Source: Cephalopachus bancanus
Taxonomy: Eukaryota > Chordata > Mammalia > Primates > Tarsiidae
NCBI GenBank assembly: GCA_027257055.1
Contig: JAPVLO010000382.1
Location: 744,001-808,000 of the forward strand
Direction of reading: 5' to 3'
DNA: 64,000 nucleotides
Below, one piece after another: positions 22,091 to 32,695 of this stretch; the stretch's first letter is position 1; the number at the start of each line of letters is the position of its first letter. The notes beneath the pieces are model-generated. The model searched no databases. It worked only from the letters and a program-made list of their open reading frames with translations, and was not told where the DNA came from. A program made the translations under genes and the position numbers.

Positions 22091-24257
22091 GGTAACCTAT
22101 GATGGGAGAATGCAGGTACGTTGAATCTGTGTTTAAAGTAAGTTGGAGTCCATTAAAGTTAGATGATATGTTGAAGACCACAAATAACAGCTTTTTTTGA
22201 CAGGCTGACCACCTTTGTGGTGGTCTTTCCTGTTCTTTTGGTCATTCTAGAATTATACAAGAAGTTTCTTCCAGAGGATCATTTATATTTTAAAAGGATT
22301 GTTTGGGGCTTGTAAAAGGTTGGGGAATAGAAATATTCAAACCAGATGACCAGGGTAGGTTCTACTGTTTGAGTAATGTATGCAGAGAAAGGAGGTCAGT
22401 CCTGGAGCAGCTTAAGAGGCCCATCTTCCTGGGACAGTGGCTGATGGCAAGATGACTGGGTCCTCTCTTCCCCTTTCATAAGACTGGTTTTGCTAAAAGT
22501 CCCTTACAGTGAACCTCAGGATGGCACAGAGGTGTGCAGAGTGCCTGTGCTCCGAGCTAATTAATTAAAGATGTCCCAGGTGGTGGGTGAGGCAGACAGT
22601 ATATAAAACAGATACCTGCAACAGTCTTGGGAATTCCAGCACTCATCTTGAACACTTGGATCTTTGTTTTATTGAAGGTCTTGTGATTGTAATCAAATTT
22701 TTAACTATATCCTACTGAGGAATTCATATACCTATTCTCAAGCTCCATTATTTAAAATCAGAGCCAAGAGGTGAGTGGAAGTCTTGTCTTCTCCCAACTT
22801 TCATTTTTTAAACAAATCTCAGATTTTCCAGTCAAATCTATCGTATAACTTTCAGATTCTTGTCAAAGCAATTCTATGGCTTAAAGACAATTTGGGCTTC
22901 AAGCAAGCATTTCCAGAGGTGAAGAGAATCACTATACGAATATCTGGGAAGAACCCCGGGTTTATGTTAGAACTTGCTTCTTTCTGGAATGTTCAGGGAC
23001 AAAAGGAGACTTTTTCGTTGTTTCAGGACAGAGGGGAGTACAGGAGGAACCCTCACGGATAAGCTCTCTGAGACAACAGCTTTAAGAGACAATACATTGT
23101 CCTGGAAGATGCCCTGAACCAGGGATTAGTAGCACTGGCTTCTAGCCAGGACAGCTGTACATTGACTCACTGAGGCTTCTGGGCTGTAAGATGGGGTTCT
23201 ACTAATTAACTGATCTGTATGGCCCTTTCTGATACAATTGTTGTAGGAGGAGCACGTGGCTCTTAATGAAGTGATGATAAAATGTGCTTTGTGATTACCA
23301 TGTGAAAAGCTCATGTATGTATGCTATTTTCTTTTATCATTAGAAATAGCTAAGAAGGAGATACTATACTTAACTTGGATAATTTAGAAATCAAGGTATG
23401 GTGGCAGAACTGGGACTAGAAGGGGATGGGGGAGGGGGAACCATTCGGGTTAATCAGTAGCTCAAAGGATAGGCTGGAGAGCCAGATCAAGTTTGTTGCT
23501 TGTCTTGGCTGTGGGAGGGACTTAGTCATTTTGTGACTAGACCTGAATTACTGTTGTTCACCTGGAAGATGTGTCTGACTGGCTATTTCTTGTAAGTGCA
23601 CTTCACATTGGTTGAAACGGGTCATTTTGCCTTCCTGATACCTCCACAATGAAAGTATGCATTAAAAAGTAACCCAATTACCACTTTATAGAAAATAGAG
23701 AGGCACAGGTTAATCATTAACGTGGGAATGCAACCAGAAACATCCAACTGTGGGAACCTCTATAGGACAAAATGCCCTATTTTGTCAACAGGTAGATTTC
23801 TAGAAATAAAGAAAGGTGGGTAGTGAATCTATAGATTTAAAATAAGTTTGAGAAATAGCAACCAATTGTGTGGATCTTATTTAACTTATAAAAAACAAAA
23901 GAACAAAGCCCCTGTAAAACAGTATTACATTTGAGACAATGAAAAATTTAAATACTATTTGCTATCAATTAATTATTGGTAAATTATGATGACACAAAGG
24001 TATTATAATTACACTAAAAAAGAGTTCTTAGTTTTTAGAGATATATATTAAAATATTTACAGATGAAATGATACAATTATGGAATTTGCTTCAAGATAAT
24101 ATAGGAGGGAAAGTGAGCATGACAAAGGGACTACATCACCAGGCAGTAGAAGCAGATCCTAACCCAACTAGATTCACCAGTCCAGACTACCACTGACAAC
24201 CAGAAACTGGGAAAGGGATTTTTTTCCAAACAGCACCTTTAACAAATTTTTCAGAAC
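22091..24257. other. Unique intergenic sequence 3' of GRIN2B
   Basis: No gene or confident repeat. The short open frame at 22775-23062 matches nothing known to me. Confidence 0.45.
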
Positions 24258-24342
24258 CATAGTAAAGAAAGCACAAAGACCAAGAAAAAACTCTGATTCT
24301 GGATTTTTTTTTTTTTTACCCTGATAATTTGTGGTAGGTTTC

Positions 24343-24348
24343 TTTATT
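24343..24348 (-). terminator. GRIN2B: Distal poly(A) signal, probable end of GRIN2B mRNA
   Basis: The minus strand reads AATAAA here, in the context CAGAAAATAAAGAAACC. Two TGTA motifs (CFIm-type) lie 63-74 bases upstream, at 24411-24414 and 24422-24425. A T/GT-rich stretch (TTTTTTCTTGGTCTTTGTGC) lies 45-75 bases downstream, at about 24268-24298. Cleavage would fall near 24313-24330. Together these form a complete mammalian poly(A) site on the GRIN2B strand. An A-run just downstream in the genome (24304-24317) could prime oligo-dT artefacts. Confidence 0.75.
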
Positions 24349-24553
24349 TTCTGAATATAAAGTGACAGAAATAATTTGCCATTAGAAAAGAGAAAGAATC
24401 TTTGACTATTTACAGCTTTTATACATCACAAAGTTTTTCTTGTTTTTATGTTGTCTTTTTTTTTAATTCATTTTAATTTTTGTTCCTGCATCATTTGAAC
24501 AAGTCCAAACTGGAAATCTATACAGCTCACAAAAAAGCCCTCCACCCAAAAGA

Positions 24554-24575
24554 CCCCCCACCCCCACCCAACCCC
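24554..24575 (-). promoter_or_regulatory. G-quadruplex motif near the poly(A) site
   Basis: On the minus (mRNA-sense) strand there are four G-runs (4, 3, 5 and 6 G) separated by loops of TT, T and T. The motif lies about 210 bases upstream of the AATAAA. Confidence 0.75.
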
Positions 24576-25069
24576 AATGAGAAACAAGATAAATCAAAAG
24601 AATGAAATCAACTTATTTCTTTTTTTCAAGGTAAGTCATTTGCTTATATATATACTTGTAATTATTTTTTTCAAGTTCAAACACCAAAATTCAAGAGAGA
24701 AAGGAAGAAATAAAAAGACCCAGGCATCTGCCCCTCCCCCCACTCCAGAATCTCAATTGATCCCTGCATGTCCAAAATAAGAAATATATATTTACAGAAA
24801 ACAAAAACAAAAACAAACAAACAAAAAAAGAACTGGAGGTGGATGGGCTGGGGATCTGAGAGTCCAGAGGAAGGAGAGCCGGCCCCAGGGAGGAGGGTGG
24901 AATCTGGGCCTCACAGAGTCGAGGCAAGCCTGAGTCGTCTGTGCTTTCCCTGGGGAGAACATCACACAGGGAAAGCTGTGACCATTTCCCCTCCGCCATG
25001 TTACTTTGGGAGAGGCGTGGCTCCAAGTTTGCAACCCAACCCCAGAGTGGATGCGTATTTTATTTCAAT

Positions 25070-25100
25070 TGTCTCTCTTTCTCTCTCCCTCTCTCCCTCC

Positions 25101-25146
<46 letters not shown>

Positions 25147-25147
25147 G

Positions 25148-25199
<52 letters not shown>

Positions 25200-25212
25200 G
25201 CACACACACACA
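25070..25212. repeat. (CT)n-(CA)n compound microsatellite
   Basis: A CT-rich tract at 25070-25148 is followed by (CA)25 at 25149-25198 and a short CA remnant to 25212. In the GRIN2B mRNA sense this is a (UG)n tract followed by (GA)n. Confidence 0.97.
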
Positions 25213-25466
25213 TGCATCAGTCATTGTGGCTAAGTGTATTATGACACTGCCTAAGCATTGGCTCCTGTCTAGTGGAAGAAAAGAGGTTTGCCCTGGGGAC
25301 ATAAGCTCACTGCCTTGCCCCTGCTGTGATCTCCACTGTTACATGCCCTCTAGCTCCCTTGAAATGTTTCCATAAATGTTAGGAACACTCTGAAGTATTA
25401 ATGCTGGGATGGTCACTGGGTAACAAAATTTCTGTAATGATTCCCTCTCACCTATCAGTTTTGTGT

Positions 25467-25490
25467 CCCCCCACCCCCACCCCCACCCCC
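25467..25490 (-). promoter_or_regulatory. G-quadruplex motif in proposed 3' UTR
   Basis: On the minus strand there are four runs of five or more G with single-T loops, an almost ideal parallel quadruplex pattern. On plus it is a (CCCCCA)n stretch. Confidence 0.8.
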
Positions 25491-26587
25491 ACACTATTCC
25501 TTTAACAAACAGGAGTACCCAGTTTATCCAATTAAGCAGGTGCGGGTGACAGCCTGAAGTAGAGGATATCTGAGGCAAAGTTAAAGGAAGCCACGTTGCC
25601 TCCTGTTTACCTTTGAAAAACTGGATTCCCAGAGGTCAGAAAGCAAAGAGAGGTCATGACAAAGACATCTCTGGCTTCCTTTGCTTCCCTCTTCCTTCTT
25701 AAATAGAATTCTATTCATCCTCAGTGCACAGAGTATGACCCCTTGAGTTGGCTATAATACTCTTCCATCACAAGGACTCGAGACATGGCATCAGATGAGC
25801 CAGGATGGATGCAATGTCATCTTCTGGGGAAAATGACAGGCAGAACATGACCACACTGAAGGATTTGCCCTTACTAGTGGACTGAGAAGCTGAACCAGCA
25901 GCAGCAGTGGCTGTGATCTCATTCATGCCCTGTCCAGTTTTCTGTGGAAGTTTGGAGAACTAGTCCACCAAAAGAGAGATAGCTTCTGTCTTTTTTTCAA
26001 GATATGACTTTTTTTTAAGGGCACAGGAAATAAAATAGAATCAGTGCATCCTCTGTGTCAGTAGTATGTACAATGTTCCTGGGGGCAGGCTCTAGGTTGC
26101 TCTTGCTAAATGCCTACACAGTGGTTTTTTTTTTCCCTACATCCCTTGGCCAAATTTTTATTTTTTCAGGCTCTCCCCAAGAGTCCTCATTTGCCCCCTT
26201 TTCATGCAGCCTACTCAAAATGGTCTTTTTCCTAACCCTCTCCCGATCTTCCTAAACTCTTTCCCAAGTCTTTTAAAGACTTTCAATTATTTCCTTATGC
26301 TCCTGTCCCACCATTTCTGTCTGTCACAAAAGAAAATACTAAATAAAAATGATCAGAGAAAATTTTCACTTAGCAGAACTGAGTAGCTACTTTCCAATCC
26401 TTTTACTTTGATTTTTTTTTTTAAAGATGAGCAAGGAGTAAGGTAAGAATAAAGAATTATGATTCCCCCAAGGAGGCTAATTTTAAAATAGAAAGGACAA
26501 GATTTACTGTGAAAATGTGTTCTTTCCAGGGTAAATATTCTAAATGTAGCCTCAATCCAGGATCACATTTGTTGACTGCTATAAAAA

Positions 26588-26611
26588 CGCTCTGTGGCTG
26601 ACCACAGAGAG
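26588..26611. other. Perfect stem-loop
   Basis: CTCTGTGG, a four-base CTGA loop, then CCACAGAG (26590-26609). This is an 8-base perfect inverted repeat that would also form in the RNA of the proposed 3' UTR. It could be chance. Confidence 0.5.
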
Positions 26612-26799
26612 CAGTGGAGTTTTTAGTGGAAGTTAAGAAAACAAGTATCAGGAGGGAGGAAGAGGCACCAGACTTCCACATGCCGCCAGCAACTACAGTC
26701 TTACCACCACCTCCATCTGGCAGAGACCATCAGGGCCAACCCAAATTGCCACAGTGTTACCGAGATAGTTACCATGAGAAGAAGGCCAAGACTCCCAGA

Positions 26800-29640
26800 A
26801 TATCTCTCATCACTTGGACTTTCACCTGCAGATGACCACGTACATCTCCCACTTAAGCCCATTTCCTACCCTCCTACTAATTCCCCAAATTCTTCCCGTG
26901 AATCCATGGTTCACCACCAGCCTTAACCCTGACAATTTCTTTTACCTCTTGGCTCTTGCAGAAACTTGGATTTTCCTTGAGGATTCTCAGATGTTAGTAT
27001 TTCCTCTCCCACCTTCCTCAGGCCCCTGGGCCCGGAGGCAGGAGGTAGAGGAAGTGTCCTCCTTACACTTCATTGCCATTTCCAGACCTTCCTCCCTCTT
27101 TCTTCCTTAAAAACACCATACAACAATAGAATCCAGCTTTGAAACACATCAGACTATGCTAGCTGTTCCTTTTACTGGATGCAATGATTGAAATATTCTT
27201 GAATCATTCTTCTTTATTTCTGTCATAATATGCATTTCTGTCACACGAAAGTCAACATATTGTTGACATCAATAGCTACATAAACAATCGTTCCCATATC
27301 TTGGCTTCTCAGTTCCTTCACTTCTGTTCCTTCAGTAACCTTTTCTCCACCTTACCACAGTCCATCACCTCCATACCAGACCCAAAGCCATTTCACTGTC
27401 GACTGTGAGCCCTCCATAACTTCAGCCTCAAGCATCCAGCTCTCTGACCCCGCTTCTAATTTCTAGATTACCGCTACTGGGACCCTGACTCGATGATGAG
27501 GTGATCCCAGTCTGCATCTTAGTCCGCTGCCTGCAATGCCCTTCATTGCTCCTCATTCCCTAGAAATTCTCTCTTCTCACTCAGTTTAGAGTCCGTGACC
27601 AATCATTGTAATCACACCACTGAAGTTGCCTTTAACTTCACACCTCTTGCGGCTTTCATTGCATTCACCCAGGTAAACCCTGACCCTGCTTCAACCCCAC
27701 TTACTACTCTATTTAAGCAGCTGAATGTGACTAAAGAAAAAAAAATAATTTATTTAAACTCATGATCATAAGAACCTCAAATAAGTCTTTTGTGGACCTA
27801 GCATGATGTCTCCTACTCTTTCATTGTTTCTTTACTCTTCTTGCTGGATGGTTATATAACTAATCCATACTTTCTTGCTTCTCAAACTTCCAATACTTGT
27901 TCCCCAATACTCATTCTTAAATGATGGACCCCACTTGTATTTCATGGAGTAAATGTCAATCAGAAAAAGCATATTTCCACCATTACATTTACCAGCCTAC
28001 CTGTATCTGTGCCCCAGTATGCTACCTCCCTCCTATAACTGTAAACAATCTCCCCGGTTGTACACTGGATCCCATTCCTTCTCACATCATCAAAGATGTT
28101 ACTTCAGCAACTGTCTCCTCTCTCTAAGCATCATACATTTTCCCTCTCTACTGGGCAATTCTGATCACCATAAAATTGGCTGTTATTTCTCCCATCTTAA
28201 AAAAATAATGCTTCCTTGGACCCTACATCTTTTATGCTCGACTGCTATTTCTATGTCCTCTTGACAGCAAAACTCTGAGAAAAGTTGACTATTTATGTTG
28301 TCTCCACCTCCTGTCCTCCCACTATTTCTTGACTCCAACTATATTATGTTTTTGTCCCTCCCAGTCCACTGAAACAGCTCTTTTCTAGGTCATCAGTGGA
28401 ATGATCTCCGTGTTTCTAGATAATCTTATCCTACTCAATAATAGCACTTGATTTACTTCTGGCCACTCCTCCCAGTTCTAGTCCCTCCTCATGACCTGGG
28501 CTCTGAACAGCAGCCCCTCGGGGATCAGTCCAGAGAATTATCTTCTGTCTCTACTCATTATCTAGATCCTGTATTGTGGCTCAAATACCATTCAAATGCC
28601 TATAAATTCCAAATACATATCTTCAGGCTCTACCCCTTCCCTGAACTCCAGGTTCATATATCCAATTGCCTAATCAGCATTTCCACTTGGACATCTGATA
28701 GACATATTAAACTGAATATAACGTTTTCTCCCCCATCTGCTTCACCTTCAGGATTTCTGTCTTACCAAAGGCAACTCTAAACTTCAATATCTCAGGTCAA
28801 ACCTTCTAGGGTCATTCTTGATTTTTTTTCTTTCTCTTACTCCATATCCAATTCACTAATAAACCACGTCAGATCTATTTTTCAAAATATTTCCAGAACC
28901 CAATCACTTCTCACCACCTCCCCTGCTAACACCAAGGCCCAAGCCAGTATCATCTCTTACCAGGATTATTGCAATAGCCTCTTAACTGGTCTCTCTGTTT
29001 CTTCCATGGTCTACCTTCTAACCGTGTACTCTTAACACAGCCATTAGTCACAAACTTCTTCTTAAATTGAAGTCAGATCATATCACTTTCTGCTCAGAAC
29101 CTTCTAGTAACTTCTCATCTTGCTCGTGGTAAAAACCCAAGTCCTTACAATGGTCTACAAGACCCTACCTGACATGGGTCATTGCCACCTCCCTGATCTC
29201 ACCTCTCACACTCTTCTCTTACTGTCCTCCTGGATCTTCCACAAGTATGTCATACATGTGGTGTGACCACAGGGACTTTGTAATTGCTTTCTCTTTGTCT
29301 TCACAAAGAGAAACGTCCTTCACAAAAAAAGTTTGAATGCTCATAATTTTCTTTAAGGCTGCACTTAAATGTTACCTTTTCATAGATGCTTTTCCTATCT
29401 GCCCTATCAAGTAGCAACCTCATACCCATCCTATCATCTCCTATCCCCCTCTATCTACCTCATTTTTCTCCATGGCACTTTGCACTATCCAACATGAAAT
29501 GTATTTATTTGCTTTTTTGTCAGTGTCCTCTCATCAATACATATACTTCAAGAGTGATAAACTTAGTGTGGTTCACTCTTGTTTCCCAGAACATAGAACA
29601 GCTTGGTATAAGGTTGCCACTTAATAAATATCAATGATTG
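26800..29640 (+). repeat. L2 LINE relic including reverse transcriptase region
   Basis: A long decayed CR1/L2-class LINE. Near 26960-26990 the plus frame gives LALAETWIFLEDS, like the L2 endonuclease block. At about 28620-28720 it gives PELQVHISNCLISISTW and DRHIKLN, characteristic of the L2 reverse transcriptase C-terminal side. The typical 3' end follows: 'cagatcatatcactttctgc', 'acaatggtctacaagaccct', and finally 'cttaataaatatcaatgatt' near 29630. It lies antisense to GRIN2B. Confidence 0.8.
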
Positions 29641-31002
29641 GATAAACCATCTCTCTACAACATGCTCCAAATCTGCAGGCCAATTCTCCCCAGAATAAGA
29701 GTTCTAGTAAAAATAAAGCAAGCAAGCAAACAAACAACTCACCTCTCCTAAATATAGATATTTATTCTAGACTTTTCTCAACTTTAACCAATTTCTAAAG
29801 TACAGACAAGTACAGATCTCACTTTTCATGCTCCTTTCTGATTAGCAAATAATCCTTGGGTTATTACTTTCTCATAGATAAGCAAAGAATTACCTTAGGT
29901 TTTATTAATTGATGGCTCACTGTCTCTCTCCTCCTACCTTGCCAAACTCCCACATCCCTTATGACTACAGTAGAATATAGACTCTAAATTTTGGGGAGGA
30001 TTACTTAATGTTGTAGCCTTCCTGTTTTGCTCAGAACATATGATTTACTACCCTTCAATGATATTTTGTAGCTTAAAAGATCATGTGTGAGTCAGTAAAT
30101 TTCATGTTAATATGTGTAAGACTCAGGATTAAATCAATCTATAAATGCCTATTTGTAATTTAACCTACCAATTTTCTTCATGAAGTAAACAGTAACCAGA
30201 TTAGAAACCTAGTGTTTTCACTGGGGATGGGAAAGTATAATTTTATTTAAAATATTTTCTTTCTCAGAGGTGACCTAACTTTGTGATCCAAAATAATTCC
30301 AAAATTGAAAAAAGGAAAAATAAGTTTTACTGACTCCATTCCCCTAATATATTCTGTTCTCCACAATGCCCTTTGGCTTCCCAATTTAGGTAAATGTAAT
30401 CACAATGAGTCTGAAGCTCCTCTCCTCAGAATATTCTTGACTGGAGAATGGAAATCATTTGAGAGGAGCTGCCCTAAAGGTCTGTAGACAAGTTTTTGAA
30501 GAATCGAAGTGCAATGCTTATCAATGTTTTCCTGGAAGAAAGCGGGTGCCCTTCAAAAGGTTGTCTGTCACCACATCTGAGCAGTCAATGGCAGCACAGC
30601 CTCTTCTTCTGCTAGAGCTCACAGGAAAGAACGAACAAACAAACCTAGGGAATAAACCAGAGCATCTGGATGTGGGTGTCACCATCGCTTTACCCCAAGC
30701 CATTCTACTCCACTTTCCCCTTTCTTTGCTTCTAGATTTTTCTCAGATCTGTGAAGAACATTTTTCAGAACAAGGCTTCTTGTCAGCTTGTCACTGTATC
30801 TGTCTCCCATTCCACCTTCTCCTCATTCCTACAGATACATAATATTAATAGCTAAATAATAGCAGGCAACAACTCACTGGGTGAGATATTTACAAACACT
30901 GACCTCCTATAAACCTAGGATCAAGGAGAGTGAGGATACTGTCATATCATCGGCATGTTCCAACTTAACAAATATCCTTCACACAGAGTTTGTGCCTTTA
31001 AA
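29641..31002. other. Unique sequence in proposed 3' UTR
   Basis: No gene or confident repeat seen. The 127-codon plus frame at 30459-30842 has no recognisable domain. Confidence 0.45.
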
Positions 31003-31005
31003 TAA

Positions 31006-31045
<40 letters not shown>

Positions 31046-31046
31046 A
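31003..31046. repeat. (GA)n microsatellite
   Basis: About 20 GA units with one GG interruption. It is a CU tract in the GRIN2B sense. Confidence 0.95.
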
Positions 31047-31571
31047 TATGAACAAGAAAATATGAAAAAAAATGAATAAGAAAAACCACAAAATTCCTCC
31101 ACATACATAACAGGCATCTTGATCAAAGCCTCTGAGCACACACTCTCAGAGGTTGCTTAATATTCCAGAGCACATCCCTCTCCACTAACAGAACCATTGT
31201 TCTCACTGGAGGGCACTCGCTTTCCTAGAACTTGACCTTGAGTTGAAGCATCTGGGAGCAAGACCTTGTTTGCTTGCTTGTCATTCTCTTTCCAAGTTAA
31301 ATAAGAAAACCATGAGACATTACTATCAAGGGTTTCTTTTAACAACCTGATAGCTTACATATGAATGCAGTTTAAGGAATTCATTCCTCTTTCATTAGAG
31401 AACAAAGAGGAGAGGGGAATCAGGAGAGCTGCCCGTGGGCTGGGAGGTGAGGAAGGGTTCCCATGTAAAGAACCTAAAGGTTGTTCTCAACTACAAAACC
31501 AACTTTGCAATGGCTAAAAATATAAATGTTTTGGTCTACTTCCCATTATAGCTATCATTCTTTTGGTCAAG

Positions 31572-32411
31572 TGTTGGGAGCTGGCCACGGAGGCCCACTG
31601 AGCGTTAGGGATCAGGAAGGGCCGTTGACCCCGAGACCACTATGATGCATTCGGGAGCTATTGACCCCATTTCTTTCCCCTTTCTACTCAGCACTAACCA
31701 GATTAAGCTCCTGTGAGCTCAAAACATAGAAACTCTGAGATTGGGACGAACACAAGCTAACTTTAGAAGCTCATTGCTCCCATTCTTCCACAAACTGCAG
31801 TTCTGGCTTTCACACAACTTATAATTTAAACTTGTGTCACATCTAAGAGCCTTAGTATTGGTCACAGGCTTCTGGGTCATGATCTTAGGATTTATTGAAG
31901 GTGTAAATTGTAGAATATAGTTTTAGAAGACAACCATTTTGTTGAAAGAATGCGGCTGGGTTACTTGTAGGTAGCCCACTGTGAACTTTGAACTGGGCCA
32001 CATTCCAAACATTCTGGGATGGGCCACTTTCGTTTGTAAAGTAAATACTTAAGCTTCTATAGAATTGTTTAACTTGGCATAAATCAATCAGTTAGGATGA
32101 AAAAGGTTTATAGAATATGTCAGTCACAGATTAGGTTATCCTTTGTTATAGGATTTTAAGATCATCATCTGAAAAGGGTTTAAAGGCAATCATTGATTAA
32201 GTTTTTGTGGATTAAGGATTCTGGTGGGTGGGGGATGCCCCTCCCACATCTGAATTTGTGTATAAAAGACCCGTTGTAATTCCCAATAACACTCATTTGC
32301 TTCTGCACTAGACTGGAGTCCAGTCTCTTTCTTTCTCTCTTCTTCCCTCAATCACTGACGCCGTCTCCACCTTTGGGGTACCCTGAACCCGGATGAAGCT
32401 GGTCCTCGGCA
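31572..32411 (+). mobile_element. Solo LTR of a class II (ERVK/betaretrovirus-like) endogenous retrovirus
   Basis: 840 bases beginning TGTTGGGAGC and ending CGGCA, bounded by a perfect 6-base direct repeat GTCAAG (31566-31571 and 32412-32417). TG...CA ends with a 6-base target duplication are typical of class II retroviruses, and the TGTTGGGAGC start resembles betaretroviral/IAP-type LTRs. A TATA box (GTATAAAAGACC) lies near 32260-32271 and is followed by a T/C-rich R-U5 region. No gag, pol or env and no primer-binding site follow, so this is a recombination remnant. It lies antisense to GRIN2B. Confidence 0.88.
32260..32271 (+). promoter_or_regulatory. TATA box of the solo LTR
   Basis: TATAAAAG in the U3 part of the LTR, about 140 bases before its 3' end. 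If active, it would start transcripts antisense to GRIN2B. Confidence 0.6.
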
Positions 32412-32417
32412 GTCAAG

Positions 32418-32649
32418 CACCAGTCACTGAAATTCATTTTGGAATCATGGCTTCCCAGGAGAGAAAAGAGGACATCAAGTGCCTCCAAGAAGAGATGGCT
32501 CTGGGGAAGAGAATGAGAACTCCAAAGATAAAACATGTGAATTCTACTCTTTCTTCATAAATTTCCATACCATATTTTGCTAATAGGATGTATTATTGGT
32601 AATGACAATGTAGATGTTCCCACTATGTGTGAAAGAAAGGAAGGAGGGG

Positions 32650-32695
<46 letters not shown>

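Noticed and set aside
24768..25375. Frames with Ser-Leu and His-Thr runs
   Set aside because: They are translations of the CT/CA microsatellites.
28448..28780. 110-codon plus frame as a gene
   Set aside because: It contains L2 reverse-transcriptase text (PELQVHISNCL, DRHIKLN) with stops around it, so it is a LINE relic.
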